The notes under the pieces: generated by a model
Seen by the model: only the letters and a program-made list of their open reading frames with translations
Database searches by the model: none
What the model was told of the DNA's origin: nothing
NCBI GenBank assembly: GCA_009746045.1
Contig: RPFO01000104.1
Span: 4,660,477-4,720,476, forward strand
Direction: 5' to 3'
Source of the DNA: Mesostigma viride
Lineage: Eukaryota; Streptophyta; Mesostigmatophyceae; Mesostigmatales; Mesostigmataceae
DNA length: 60,000 bases
Position numbers and translations under genes: made by a program
Shown here: positions 18,906-31,800 of the stretch, one piece after another
Layout of the letters: the number at the start of each line of letters is the position of its first letter
Position numbering within the stretch: position 1 is the first letter of the stretch

Positions 18906-21900
18906 TCATCTCACCGTTCCATCCGCGACCATCGCAAGCTCTGCTCCACTGACGCCATCCCTCGCAGCCGATGCTGCGCTGCTGGGATGGCCCAACGGCT
19001 GATGCTGCCGCTGGTGTAATGGCAGCGACACCTGCGCTTGCTTCACAGGCACTGACTCCCTCCCATCCCTTGCCCCATCTACCTTCTCCGCCCCTTCCGC
19101 CCACTTCCTCGACTGTCTCTGCAACTCCGTGTTCTCTTTCACGAGCGCGTCCACCATCCGCATGAGCTTCCGGACCTCCTCGTCTTGGCTTCTGGCATCC
19201 GACCCCTGGCCACCCTGGACGCATCCACCATTACCCAGGACGCTGAACCCTGTGGAGTTCCCTCGACCAAGGTCCTTCCCATGCAGCTTCTGCCCCGCAC
19301 CAAACTTCTGGGCCAGCTGCACCCCTTCGAGCTCCTCCCGTAGCCGCTGGTTTTCTGACTCTAGCAAGGGCAGGGCGTCCTCTGCGTCCCGGCGGGCGGC
19401 CACCTCGCTTTCGAGAGCAGCGCGTGTGGAGGCCAGCTCCGCCTGTAGTTCTAGCATACGCGTATCCAGTTGCAAGATGCGCTGCTCCAAGCCGCCTGTT
19501 GCAGGTGGAGGTAGGGGGGGTGCGGCCATCATTCATCAGCTGTGAATCGTGGATGCGTTGTTCGGCGTGCAAGGTAATATCAAAACCATGCAGACTTCTT
19601 AGGCAATTATTAATGACAGTACGCCCACTTAGACGGAGACCATGTGCATACCAAAATCTTCAAAAGGACGAATGACGTCCCATAATTTTCCCCCTCTCAC
19701 GTAGAAGAATAAATAGAAAAAGAAGCTAAGCCTCAGGGCTGATCACTCCCATAGTACTACGGCCGAGCGCTTGGGGTGTACCACTGTGGAGACGTGGGCA
19801 ACACCCGGTGGTCAATGGCAGGCTCCACGAGTATACAGGCAGCATGCATTCCTTACATCGCGTGAAAAGCGTGACAAAAGAGCAAAGCTAAAATATCATG
19901 AGAGCAACTGAATCGTCCTTGTAACAGGCAGGTGCATGTCAAAAGGTTACCTGCAAAGTACAAGACCACCACGGTCCAGGAAGCTCATGTTGACATTGGC
20001 AACTTATGCATAGTGCAGGCGCATGATACCGTCCGATAAGGGTACTCTTGAAGTTTCGACTCTCGATGCAGCCTATCACTAAGTGCAACTAACTCCTATA
20101 CGTCATAGTGGCAGACAACCGGAACCGGTTCTATCAGAGGGCGGGGAAAAGCGGTGGGGGGAGCAGTTACACGGTGTATAGAATATACGTATGCTACTTG
20201 GTTTACTATTTGCTGCCTACCTTGACGATATGCTCTATACAAGGCTGGTTGTATCATGGATATTATCGTCAGAAAGCAAATGGATATGCTCTTAGTGATA
20301 CGCCACCTGCGTGCTCCCTCGCAGCCACCGCCGCCTGCTCCGCCTCCTCGGCCGTCCCCTTGAGCCGGGCCACCTCGGCATCAAACAGCTGCTTGAGTAC
20401 CCCTAGCTCGGCCCCCAGCTCCTCGCGCTCACTCCTTTCTGCTGCCGCACGCGCCCCACACTCCTCCCTCGCCGCGTCTCGCTCTGCGTGGGCCTCTGCC
20501 GTCTGTGTGCGGAGCGTGGCCGCCTCCGCACGCAGGCGGGCGGCCACGAGCGCGGATGCCTCCAGCTTGGCATCCGTCACGGTGCACAGGAGGCCCAGTG
20601 AGCGTTCCAGCTGGTGCATGGTGGATATGAGCCCGTCCGCGTGGGGATCAGGGGCGGAGGGGGGAGTCCGGGGTGGAGCGGCGGATGACCCCAGCCGGGC
20701 CAGGCTCTTGCTGTCACCGTCGGTCCAACCTGTGAAGGTGACAAAGGGCCGTGGGGGGATCGATGAGGGGAGCGTTGGAAGGGATGGGGTTAAGGCCAGC
20801 CAATGGCAAGCAAAAAAAGCAGGACGCGCAGTTCAATTGATACCGTCACAGAGGTGCCAAACACGCGGTTAAACTCAACGCGGCCCTCGGCTTACCTTCG
20901 AGGCTCAACCCATGCATCCCCCCCTTGGCCGCCGACGCAGCCACCCACTGGATCAGCTCCTGTGACGGCTGGAAGGTGGGGAACAGTTGTTGCTGGTACT
21001 GCTCGACGGCATCACGCAGCCGGCCCAATGAGCCGTGCGCCCAGTCGAGCAAGGAGGCGATGTGTCCGCTCTGGCTGGTTAATGCTGCCTCCCGCTCCGA
21101 GAACAAGCGCTGCGATGCGGATAGGGAGGACTCGAGGCGGCGCACCTGGGTGGGGTGATGAAAAAATGACATGATGGTGGTGGGTGACGGGTGGTTGCTG
21201 CGAGATGAGTGAGTGGTGGGTGGGTTAGGCACGGCTGCTGCCGGGTGCGTCGCATTGAGCCTGTGGTCCGTTGGAGAGTTTGGGGAAGGGGTGAGAAAGG
21301 AGGGGAATGAACTGCCAACAGGAACAACGCCTATGCTTGATGCCATTAAGATGGGGCAAGAATATACACTAAGAAAACAACGGCCATTAAATTATGGGGG
21401 ATGATGAATTAAATCAAAAGATCAGACAGAGTCAACAATCAGAAGAAGTGTAAGAAAAACATCGGCAAGGCAATAACGAAGACCTGATCACAGAAGACAC
21501 GTTGCTAGTAAGCAGAACAGTAAGGTGGTAACACAGTCAACAGATGTGAAGCAAGGGCATCGTGCAAGCAAGGGGCCCCACACTACCTCGGACATGGCTC
21601 GTCGCAGCTGATCCTCCCGGTCCGCCAGCACCACCCGCAGCGACGTGGCCTGGTCCCGGTACGAGGGTGACGGCGGTGGCATCGCCGCCAGCGCGTCGTG
21701 TTGCTCGTCCTGCCTGGCTGCTGCCGCCCGCGCATCCTCCAGCGCACGGGCCAGCTGCGCTTTCTCTTCTGCCGTCTGGCGCGCGTGGGCCAAGGCCCCG
21801 TGCAGCTGGTGCTTCATCTCCAGGAACGCATCCCTGTCACGGCCGGGGCATTGAACACAAGGTGCGGCACATGGATGGTATAGTGAGGTCACCTGTTGCG

Positions 21901-23179
21901 GCCGGGGCATCGGCACGGGGTGTAAGCTTGGAAAGAAGACTCACGACCAAGATAGATTGATTTGATACGATTGTCGCCTCCGCCTCCCATACAGTAATGA
22001 TGAAGGAAATAGACAGCAAAACGCGGTCAATGTGCGAAACGTGGAGACAAAACCCCTCTGAACATTCCGTCCTGTTCGCCAGCCCATTGCGAAGCTCTAC
22101 AAGACACAACACAACCCCTATTTACATGCCAACCCAGCTAGCACGCATCTCACTGCTGCGATCAGGAAACATGCACAGCCATTGGTAGTGCATTTAGCGT
22201 ATGTATGTAGCAGATGTAAGTAGAGAATTCAACTAGCAAGTATAACAAGTGGATACCCATAGCTGATATAAGTACAGGATGTAACTAGAAGATATAATTT
22301 GTATATTTGACTGGCAAATGCAGCCACCCACCTGAGGTGGTCGTTCTCGCAGCGCAGGGACGTCATGCACAAGCTCTCCACCTGATCATGTTGCCTGGCG
22401 CGCGTCACCGCCACGTCCGCGTCATCATCCCGATTGCCTACCATGTCCGCTGGCAAATCAAGCCTATCATCCGACTCATGGACACCGTAACCACTCCTGA
22501 CATGCTCATAGCCTCTAGGCCGCCCTCCTATTCCATCAACCTCGTAGCCTCTTTCCACTGCTGCATTAGCCTCGTAGCCTCTCCCGCATGCCATATCACT
22601 CTCATAGCCTCTCCCTGGTGCTCTGCCAACCTGTCTAGCCACACCACCATCCATGTCCTGCCCTGATCCATATATACTTCTGTCATAATCCGCGCTTGCA
22701 CGCCCGATGGGCATTGTCGAAACGGAGGTAACCCTGCCGTTTGCTCCCGGCGGAGGAGGGCCGGGGTCTGCGGTGTCACGTGCTTGGCCTGGCCATTCGT
22801 TTTCCCTTCTTGCCTTTGGTTCATCCCGTCGACTCTCCCCGCGTTGGAAGCCTCCAGTTTCCCTGGACAGAACGTTGGCTTCCCTAGACCCCAGCCCTGG
22901 TGCATCCGCCAGTCTTATATAATGCTCCTGCTTGCCGTAGGCTTGCCCGAAATTGTTTGCGGATTGATGGAAGACAGCGTGCCCCGAAGCTGGCTTATGC
23001 ATGAATGCTGGGCTGGCCACAGAGGGTGTGCGTGATGTGCCATTATCCACTGGCACGGCGCCCCCTGATTTGCTTCGGACAGCTGGGTTGAAGTATTCCG
23101 GGAGAGCATAGCTTGTGCGGGAAATCGGCTCTGTCCTCTTTGCTGTTTGGATGCGACGAGAAGAAGGAACAAAAGCCAT
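18906..23179 (-). CDS. Coiled-coil protein of unknown function, five exons
   Basis: My model joins minus-strand exons 23179-22332, 21833-21587, 21145-20896, 20729-20307 and 19495-18906. All introns are GT-AG, the phases agree (2, 0, 1, 1) and the total is 785 residues. Residues 1-280 (exon 1) are polar and probably disordered, with repeated RGYE motifs. Exons 2-4 and the first part of exon 5 encode long Glu/Ala/Arg/Leu heptad stretches such as HARQTAEEKAQLARALEDAR and the segment around LDTRMLELQAELAS. The tail is Gly/Gln-rich. Such a layout is common in cytoskeletal, centriolar or ciliary scaffold proteins, but I recognise no family. A donor-like ACG/GTGAGA precedes the stop, so a further exon is possible. 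Confidence 0.7.
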
Positions 23180-24211
23180 TACGATTTTGGATTGCCGATT
23201 AGGTTGTTGAGGATAGCTGCCATTTGATGATATGCCATTAGATTATGAATGTAATTTCTACGATATCATACAGGCACACATGCCTTCCGTAAACAGCCTC
23301 ATGTGATGCGTACGGATGTACCACAGCAGTTCTCACAACCGTAATGGGTAGCGCTGCATTTACGCGAGACATTAACGGCAGCACGTCGATTGTTTCTGCA
23401 ACGACGGCAAGCCCACGGGACACGTGACAGCGATCAGCGAAGATGACACGTATTTGCATACGCATTACAAAATGCAGTTTGCATGGTATAGTATTAATTG
23501 TATCGTCATCGTCATGCGTGTATTTGAAACGAGATGCGGCAAGGCATGCTCGCGAAGCGACTATACAGCAAAAATGCATGCGGGGACACGTACACTTTAC
23601 GAGGCAGCAAACTAGTGTCCGCCGTGTGACCACGATTCCCTTAACCTTAGCAATCTTCCTGACCGAAAGACAAGAAAATGTGCCTATGAAAGCTTTCCTT
23701 ACCATCCCCTGCTTTGGATAAGATCCGTTGCTTTGTCTGCTGGTACTGCGCCAAGACGTCACACATTGAGGACGGTTTCGATGTCATCAAGGCCTGACCT
23801 AATAAAATAGCAGAACGTGGGCAGGTGTGGGTGTTAAATTTTAAAACATATTTCAGTTTTATCCAGTTTACACGATGAGCCTAAGCCTTAGTGACTATAC
23901 TTGGCGCATTCTCCACTTGGATGCCCATCGTCACGACACTAAACTAACACCTTGCATTCCTACGCTATCCACAAGCGCCTGCAAGACTGCCATAGCTACA
24001 GTTTTTGTCATCCGGCCAGCACACCGGCCTTAACGAAGTCCAGACGCCGAAACGGGCATTGTAGTCTGTTACACGTTCGCCATAACCTGGTACGACTTTC
24101 GAGTCGATATTTGCGCCCTGCCCAGCGCATCGCAATATCACGAAGGTAATCGACAGGGCTCAACGGGTGCGGTCGCCACTCGCCTCGGACCCTCGGTCAG
24201 TCGGTCGAGCA
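23180..24211. other. Intergenic region upstream of the coiled-coil gene
   Basis: No gene is recognised. The region probably contains the promoter of the minus-strand gene starting at 23179. I see no clear TATA box or repeated element. Confidence 0.45.
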
Positions 24212-24883
24212 TTGAGCAGTAGGGTTGTACCGAATAGTGTTCCGAATACCGAATATCCCCCGAATACCGAACCGAACACCGAATATGTTCAGTATACGGC
24301 GAACGGTCTGTCCGTCTGAACATATTCGGTATCGGTATCGAGAGGCAAGCTCTACTTCCGAATATGTTCGGTATCGAAATCGGGACACCCTACTATTCGA
24401 CGAATATATTCGTAGTTCCGAATATCGAATAGTAGTACCCCTACTAGCGGGCGGCGCAGCCTCCAGCCTCCACTCACCAGCTGGCGCGGTCATGCCTCCG
24501 CCGACTCAGAGTTAGGCCAACGCCGAAAAGCTGAATGCACTACGCAGGGAAGGCAACTGTGCTCGTCTAAAGTATTAAACACTAAGTGTATCTCAATATA
24601 TAATTGATACAAAATAATTAATATAAGTCTCATTAACATAAATGATACAAGTTGTCTACCTAATACGTTATAGTAGCTACTGTCGTCATTATTCGATCGG
24701 CGTCCGAATAGTTCGGAGAACTATTCGGTGTTCGATTCGGGAAGGGCCCTTCAGCTCCGAACATATTCGGTATCGGTATCGGGAGGCTCCAAATATATTC
24801 GGCATCGGGTTCGGGGCACCCCCCTGGTCCGAGTATCCGATTCGGCAAGCCAAAACGCTATTCGGTACAACCCTATTGAGCAG
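24212..24883. mobile_element. Non-autonomous hAT-type element with 8-bp target duplication
   Basis: The direct repeat TTGAGCAG (24212-24219 and 24876-24883) flanks a 656-bp element (24220-24875). Its ends are inverted copies of TAGGGTTGTACCGAATAG. The 8-bp duplication and a TAGGG terminus fit the hAT superfamily. Both subterminal regions are packed with the motifs CCGAATA and TTCGGTATCG in both orientations, the sort of repeated subterminal site hAT transposases bind. No transposase is encoded. Confidence 0.85.
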
Positions 24884-24912
24884 CGCATCACACAGGAGAC
24901 ACTGGGCTGCTA

Positions 24913-25408
24913 GTATCAAGTAACGTGCGTTTTGCAACTTGCCCGTTGAAACTCTACGGCGGAGCCAATTTTCGGAAGAACCTCACCCTTATGCTTGCAA
25001 ATTCGGGACAAATTCGGTGGATGTATGTATGGATGTATGTATGTATGGATGGATTGACGGATTTTCATCCCCTATTCCTATGTTTTCTCACGTGTACGGC
25101 CTTATCAAGTAACGTGCGTGTTTGCAACTTGCCCGTTGAAACTCTACGGCGGAGCCAATTTTCGGAAGAACCTCACCCTTATGCTTGCAAATTCGGGACA
25201 AATTCGGTGGATGTATGTATGGATGGATGTATGTATGGATGGATTGACGGATTTTCATCCCCTATTCCTATGTTTTCTCACGTGTACGGCCTTATAAGCT
25301 TCGCCAATTCTGGCGAACCTGACGGTTCTTCCGAAAATTGGCTCCGCCTGATAAGCTTCGCCAATTCTGGCGAACCTGACGGTTCTTCCGAAAATTGGCT
25401 CCGCCTGA
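24913..25408. repeat. Tandem plus foldback repeat
   Basis: A unit of about 190 bp (TCAAGTAACGTGCG... to ...GTGTACGGCCTTA) occurs twice at 24916-25294, each with an internal TATG/GATG microsatellite. It is followed by a 57-bp unit twice (25294-25350 and 25351-25407). The 57-bp unit carries the reverse complement of a 25-base stretch of the long unit (around GGAGCCAATTTTCGGAAGAA). The two halves can therefore fold back on each other. Confidence 0.75.
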
Positions 25409-25560
25409 TAAATGCATAGTAAGTACATGTACTGCCAGCATAAACTCGTTGGGACGGATCGCCAATAATAATAATTAATATGGCAATGTCTGACACCTGA
25501 CACCGGTTTCCTGCGGCGCACAAATAGCACAACTCACAACTCATACTCCGGATTCATGAT

Positions 25561-25585
25561 CACGTGCCACGTGGCATGCCACGTG
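25561..25585. promoter_or_regulatory. Triple CACGTG (G-box) cluster upstream of the reductase gene
   Basis: CACGTG occurs at 25561-25566, 25568-25573 and 25580-25585. The last two form the perfect 18-bp palindrome CACGTGGCATGCCACGTG. CACGTG is the core bound by bHLH and bZIP factors in plants and algae. The cluster lies about 260 bp before the start codon. A TATAAAC at 25681-25687 could be a TATA element. The function is inferred. Confidence 0.5.
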
Positions 25586-25843
25586 ACCGCCTTTGCATCC
25601 ATTCCAACCTGAGTTCCTGATCTCACGTATTCATGCAACTTGCGTCATCTAGGAATTTCTTCTTCCCGATCACACAAGCCTATAAACGTCCTGCCTGCAC
25701 GTGTAAAAATCGCCGGCATATTACGCGCCCCGAGCGGCCGAGCACGGCGAAATGTTGAGATTTTCTTTCAAACAGGCTGCAGCTCAGCTGTTGTAACACA
25801 GATCGCGGAAAACGTCAACCCGATTTCTTAGAAGGTTTGGGAA

Positions 25844-28800
25844 ATGGACGAAAGTTCGGCGGCAACCCAGAGCACCCCTCCTGCTCAGTCGCCATTCCGG
25901 GATGATGTGCTGAAAGGCTGTACCGCTTTTATCACGGGAGGTGGCAGTGGCATTGGGTTTGAGATCTCTAGGCAGTTTGGTAAACATGGAGCTCGGGTTG
26001 CAATTATGGGGAGGCGAGCTAAGGTCTTAGACGGTGCTGTCGAGGCTCTCGCGAAGGAAGGGATAACGGTGCGCCCGCCAGTTCCACTTTGCGCGTGTGC
26101 TTGTTTAATTTTGTGATGCCGTGTGGCCTGTTGAACATTAAAATTGCGCAACTGTATGCCATTCCTGTAAGACAATAACAGTGGTTCACGTCACTAACGC
26201 ACGGTCTGCGTCCTACTTGTCACCTCTAACAGGCTATAGCAGTACAAGGGGACGTCCGCAATGTAGAGGATGCCCAGCGAGCAGTGCAGAAGGCGGGTCG
26301 CATCGACATCCTTGTCAACTGCGCGGCGGGGAACTTCCTGGCACCTCCTGAAGACATGAGCGTCAACGCGTTCAGGTCAGCCACGCGGCATATGTGCGCC
26401 GACCGAACGAGGTGCCACTAGCACGCTATTGTGCACACGCGTTCTGTGCCATTACACCCTAAGATCCCGCTTGTGAAGAACTTGATTAGGCCGTTTTAGA
26501 GAGCAAGTGATGGAGCGTATTGCCTAACCGTAAGCTGACGCTTCACAGAACTACCTTGAGACATGACCGACCCCTTGGAGGGTATAAATTCAAGTCCATC
26601 TGTCCATGTGAACTAGGTGTAAATTTTTGTGTAATTGGACTAGTAAGGCATCGTATGTCAAGGCGGATGCCTTGAGTTGAGCATTTGGTGCGCAGTGAGG
26701 CTCAATACACCAGCCTGCGATGTGCTGGCTGCAACCTGCAAGCCCGCGGTGGATTCGGGAACGGATGAAAGAACGACAGGTATCTAAAATTCTAGCACCG
26801 TTAATCAAATTCTGAATTTTTACCTGCCTCAGCTATATTCCATTCATGCATCAGACCATGATCGCAAATAGCGCTCGCGGTTGCCCTCGTTGATGTCGCT
26901 GCGCGATCGTGTCAGGGTCATTTGCAAGCCGGTCTTTGGTTTTGACATCATCCGACCTGATAACGGTGCGCCTCCACCTGCCACTGCATCTTTGTGTCTC
27001 TCTTCCCCGTCCGCCCACCTGGCATCTTCTTGGAGTCGAGCTGGGCCTTATGATCCCGCCCCCCTCTTCCTCGCCTCTTCTCCAGAATCAAAAGTGAATG
27101 GCATGAATTCCCCACCCATATGCTGATTCCTCACATCTCGCCGCTGCTCCTCTTCATGTCTTGTCCATACCCGCGGCTCATGCAAGTATGAAGTCGCGCC
27201 CTGCCACACAAGACTGGGGTTTGTGTCGTGGCGGTGTACTATCTGCCAGTCGCCATTAAGTACACCCACCGCCAGCACCCTATGCTTATCGCCCTCCTTC
27301 TCTACCGTAGGGTTGCTTGACTTGATCCCGACATCTCTCCAACCACCCCTGACGATTCATAGGGCGCCGTGCCACTTTCCCCCTGTAATGCGTAAGTTAC
27401 TTCTTTTCCTTCACCTAATAGAGTCTAGTAACAGTTGACAACAATGTAACCCCCATTCCGAGGCATATCCCGAGCCCTGTCGTCTCTCGTATGAAGGGCC
27501 CTTTATCTCTTTCCCCCCTGCATGTGGTCGCCTGAATATCAAATCTTGCTCTGCCCCACCCACGTCCCTTGTTAACCTCAATGTCGACATTTCTCTGGTG
27601 TTGAATCCACGACCCCTGGCATGACCGTTTGGATATTGACGCCAGTGTCAAATGCATCCGACCCTCTGATAAGTACCTTCTAATAGGGACTTGCAAGAAC
27701 ATATTCCCCGATAGATATTGTGGCATCCCCCCCCCCCCTCCCCCCTCCATCTGATCTTCAGCATCAGAATCTGATGCTGATGAGATATATGCTTTGCGAC
27801 CCATGTCACATGTTTGTGTTAAAGTACCCCCAAGCATGCGTGCAGGGCCCTTCTGGACACTGACAGCCCCACGCTGCGTCTTCTTGCCTCTGATAAAGAC
27901 TTTTGATGTTGCTTTTAATGGAGACTCTCGACATTGCTTCTGATTAAGGCTTTTAGCACAAACCCTTACCCGCCCCTTGGACCACGCGAGCAGGACGGTC
28001 CTGGACATTGACGCAGTCGGCACGTTCAACCTGTCCAAAGCGGCGCTGCCTTACCTGATGGAGAGTGCCAAGTCAATGGCCGAGGATGCCAGCGGGTGCG
28101 AGGCGCCCTGGCTTTCGGGAGGCACCGCGGGCACGGGACGCGTGTTTGGTGGCCCGGTCATCATCAACATCTCGGCCACGCTGCATTATGCTGCCACCTG
28201 GTACCAGTCGCACGTGTCTGCCGCCAAGGTGAGCGGTGAGGGTCGGATTACGTCAGCAAGGCTGAATCGGCCAATCGGCTAGGGAGTGGATGGGGGGCGG
28301 CAAGGAAAGCACGGCAAATAGGGTTATGGGTACCTTTTCCGCTGCGGTTTTCGTATGACCAAAAGAATATGACAGAGCAACCGAGTGGCGAGGGAAGCGG
28401 TGAGATAATGAACGCATGCGCAGGTGAGATAATGAACGCATGCGCATGTGAGATAATGAACGCATGCGCATGTGAGATAATGAACGCATGCGCAGGTGAG
28501 ATAATGAACGCATGCGCATGTGAGATAATGAACGCATGCGCAGGTGAGATAATGAACGCATGCGCATGTGAGATAATGAACGCATGCGCAGGTGAGATAA
28601 TGAACGCATGGGCAGGTGAGATAATGAACGCATGCGCAGGTGAGATAATGAACGCATGGGCAGGTGAGATAATGAACGCATGCGCAGGTGAGATAATGAA
28701 CGCATGCGCAGGTGAGATAATGAACGCATGCGCAGGTGAGATAGTGAACGCATGCGCAGGTGAGATAATGAACGCATGCGCAGGTGAGATAATGAACGCA

Positions 28801-31800
28801 TGCGCAGGTGAGATAGTGAACGCATGCGCAGGTGAGATAATGAACGCATGCGCAGGTGAGATAAGGAACGCATGCGCAGGTGAGATAATGAACGCATGGG
28901 CAGGTGAGATAATGAACGCATGGGCAGGTGAGATAATGAACGCATGGGCAGGTGAGATAATGAACGCATGTGCAGGTGAGATAAGGAACGCATGCGCATG
29001 TGAGATAATGAACGCATGCGCAGGTGAGATAGTGAACGCATGCGCAGGTGAGATAATGAACGCATGCGCAGGTGAGATAATGAACGCATGCGCATGTGAG
29101 ATAATGAACGCATGCGCATGTGAGATAATGAACGCATGCGCAGGTGAGATAGTGAACGCATGCGCAGGTGAGATAATGAACGCATGCGCAGGTGAGATAA
29201 TGAACGCATGGGCAGGTGAGATAATGAACGCATGCGCAGGTGAGATAATGAACGCATGGGCAGGTGAGATAATGAACGCATGTGCAGGTGAGATAATGAA
29301 CGCATGCGCAGGTGAGATAAGGAACGCATGCGCATGTGAGATAATGAACGCATGCGCAGGTGAGATAGTGAACACATGCGCAGGTGAGATAATGAACGCA
29401 TGCGCAGGTGAGATAGTGAACGCATAGGATGATGGTTATCCATCCACTGGGGTCTGATACAAGAACACCAGTATGAGAGAATAGTTTGGTGGCAAGGGAG
29501 GCGGTGAGGGCATGAAGGCGTGCGTAGTAGAATGGCACGTCTTCTTTTTGCTAGGGCCTCTGGTCGTGCTTGAATGCAGAAATAGAATGCAGAAAGTCAT
29601 GCCTCGCGTGCATATCGGCACCCGCCGCGTTTCGGACAGCTACTGCTGCCACCGCCACCGCCGCCGCCGCTGCTGCTGCTGCTGTCCGGTATGCATAATG
29701 CAGCATGCCCCTATGCATAAATGCAGCATAGAGGTAAGCATAATGCAGCACGCCCGTCTGCATAACGCAGAGTAACGCAGCATGTCCAACGGTTGCACAC
29801 AGACACTTTAGACACGCTTCGTTTTCGCGACCGTAGGAGCCTCGCAACAGGCTAGCCACCTGCTGCTCCACATATTCCTGCATATTCCTGCTGCTCCACA
29901 TCTGTTGCCACGCACACGCCTCTCCCTGCCCTACCAAGGAAGCACATGCTTCTTCTATCCATAGACGTACATGCTGAGATGTTGAATTATACTCTTACAT
30001 GCTGAGATGTTGAATTATACTCTTTGCGTCCGTTCCTTCACGTGCATGTTGCAGCGAGTCACGGGGGTACCAACGGCTTGAGCAGGTACCTCCATCAGTA
30101 TGTAGGTCCATCCCCAGTTGACCATTACTAACTATTGATGCTCAATGACTAAACGCCATAATCGCGATGCTTGGGCTTGTTTATATCCTACTATGCATCC
30201 ATGCATCACCCCCCCCAGGCCGCGGTAGACAGCATCACCCGCAGCCTCGCGCTCGAGTGGGGCGAGCACGGCATCCGATGTGTGGGCGTGGCGCCAGGCC
30301 CCACCGCGCAGACCGCGGGGCTGGCCAAGCTCGCCCCGGGCTTCTCGGACGAGATGGTGCGCGAGACGGTGCCCCTCGGCCGCATGGTGGAACCGTGGGA
30401 CTTGGCCATGTGCTGCGTGTACCTGGCATCCACCGCCGGAAGGTGAGCTCTTTACTCTAGCTCTATATTTGCTCGCTGAGCTTACCGGGATCCAGCTTGC
30501 CAAGCTGGCCTAATGAAATAGTGGTTATGCGTGCTGCGTGCACCCCGCCTCCACCGCCGGCGAGGTGGAGTATGCGCCGGCAAGACGGGTATGCGTGCTG
30601 TGGTCCTGATCCGACCACAGTTCGCCGTGACGTGGTTTCCTTGAAGGGCTGGACGGTGGGTTGCGCTGCGTGCACCTGGCTTCCACTGCCGGAGGTGGAT
30701 ATGTCTTGCTGCCTGCATCTGGCTCCAGTGCGCAGAATTGGCGAGATTGCAGGGTGGTTATATGTGCTGCGTGTATTTGGCCTTGATGGCTGGAAGGGGG
30801 GTCGTTTCGATGCCATCGGTATTCGGTATCGGGTCGTGACAACCTAAATGATGACTGGTTTTGGTTCCATCGAACGGAACTTGGAAAGTACTCTTCCCTT
30901 GGCTCACTAAACGATCCTTTAGATGCATGAAAATTCAAGTTAGTCAGTAAGCGCGGGCAGGCAGGTGTGTTTGGCCACACTGGCTGGGTGCAAAGAAGTC
31001 CGTGGCCGTCACGAAGATCGTCCTCTCCTTACTGAAGGGTACCCCTGCCATCCGCTCCGCTACCCCAGCAAGGAGACTAGGCGTGATCATGAGCTAGTAA
31101 TGGTTGGGCATGTCCAGGATGCATGAACCCGTGGCTATGCCATTTAAGATGAGGGTCCCATGCCAGACCCCCCTAACCCATGACGTGGAATAACATGCAA
31201 AGCTGGCCTGAAGTACCCAGGGGATGATTTTGGCATGTAAGTAAGATGTATGGGGGTCCATCCCACCCACCGGGGCTGGGGGGGTTAGACCCCTTGAAGT
31301 GACCGGTCTCACGCCAAAACGGACAAAAGACGCTACTTAAGGGGCAGATCCCCCCCGCATCACACACATAAGGTTATTGATTTTGCCCTAAAGCCCGTCC
31401 TTTTTAAAGCTGCAAATCATCAACCCAGCTATGAAGTAACAAATGGGGTGGTGGGGTGGGGGGGGGTATGATAATCGACTATGAAGTAACATCATAAACT
31501 CATCGTCTTTAAGATTCACGAACTTTTTCTGCATTTCCTGCTGCTATCTTTGTCTAGTGTTTCTAGAAAGCACATCGCCATGGCCCACTCCGCAAGGGTG
31601 CGCGCACGGTGCACCACTTTTTCACGGTACGGACGGGTACCGCAATTTTTTTTAAGCGCCAGAAAATTTCTGTCCGGAACGGCAGCATAATTTTAACCAA
31701 CTCAGTGATGCTATGGAAACCCAACCCTTGAGTCCTGAGTGGCGTCGGATTCAAGTGTTGAAATAGGTGTATGCTTGTTCCCACTTCCCGCTGCGTCTGC

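Noticed and set aside
20108-20872. 254-codon plus-strand ORF
   Set aside because: It is antisense to exon 4 of the minus-strand coiled-coil gene, whose exon phases and heptads are far more convincing.
23238-23762. 174-codon minus-strand ORF upstream of the coiled-coil gene
   Set aside because: It has no domain, an irregular composition, and no link in phase to the downstream gene.
28399-29424. Resemblance to a CRISPR array
   Set aside because: The 24-bp units are directly adjacent with no unique spacers, and the context is a eukaryotic intron.
28248-29538. Four overlapping ORFs of 350-400 codons made of 8-residue repeats on both strands
   Set aside because: They arise because the 24-bp minisatellite is a multiple of three and lacks stops; the array lies in an intron of the reductase gene.
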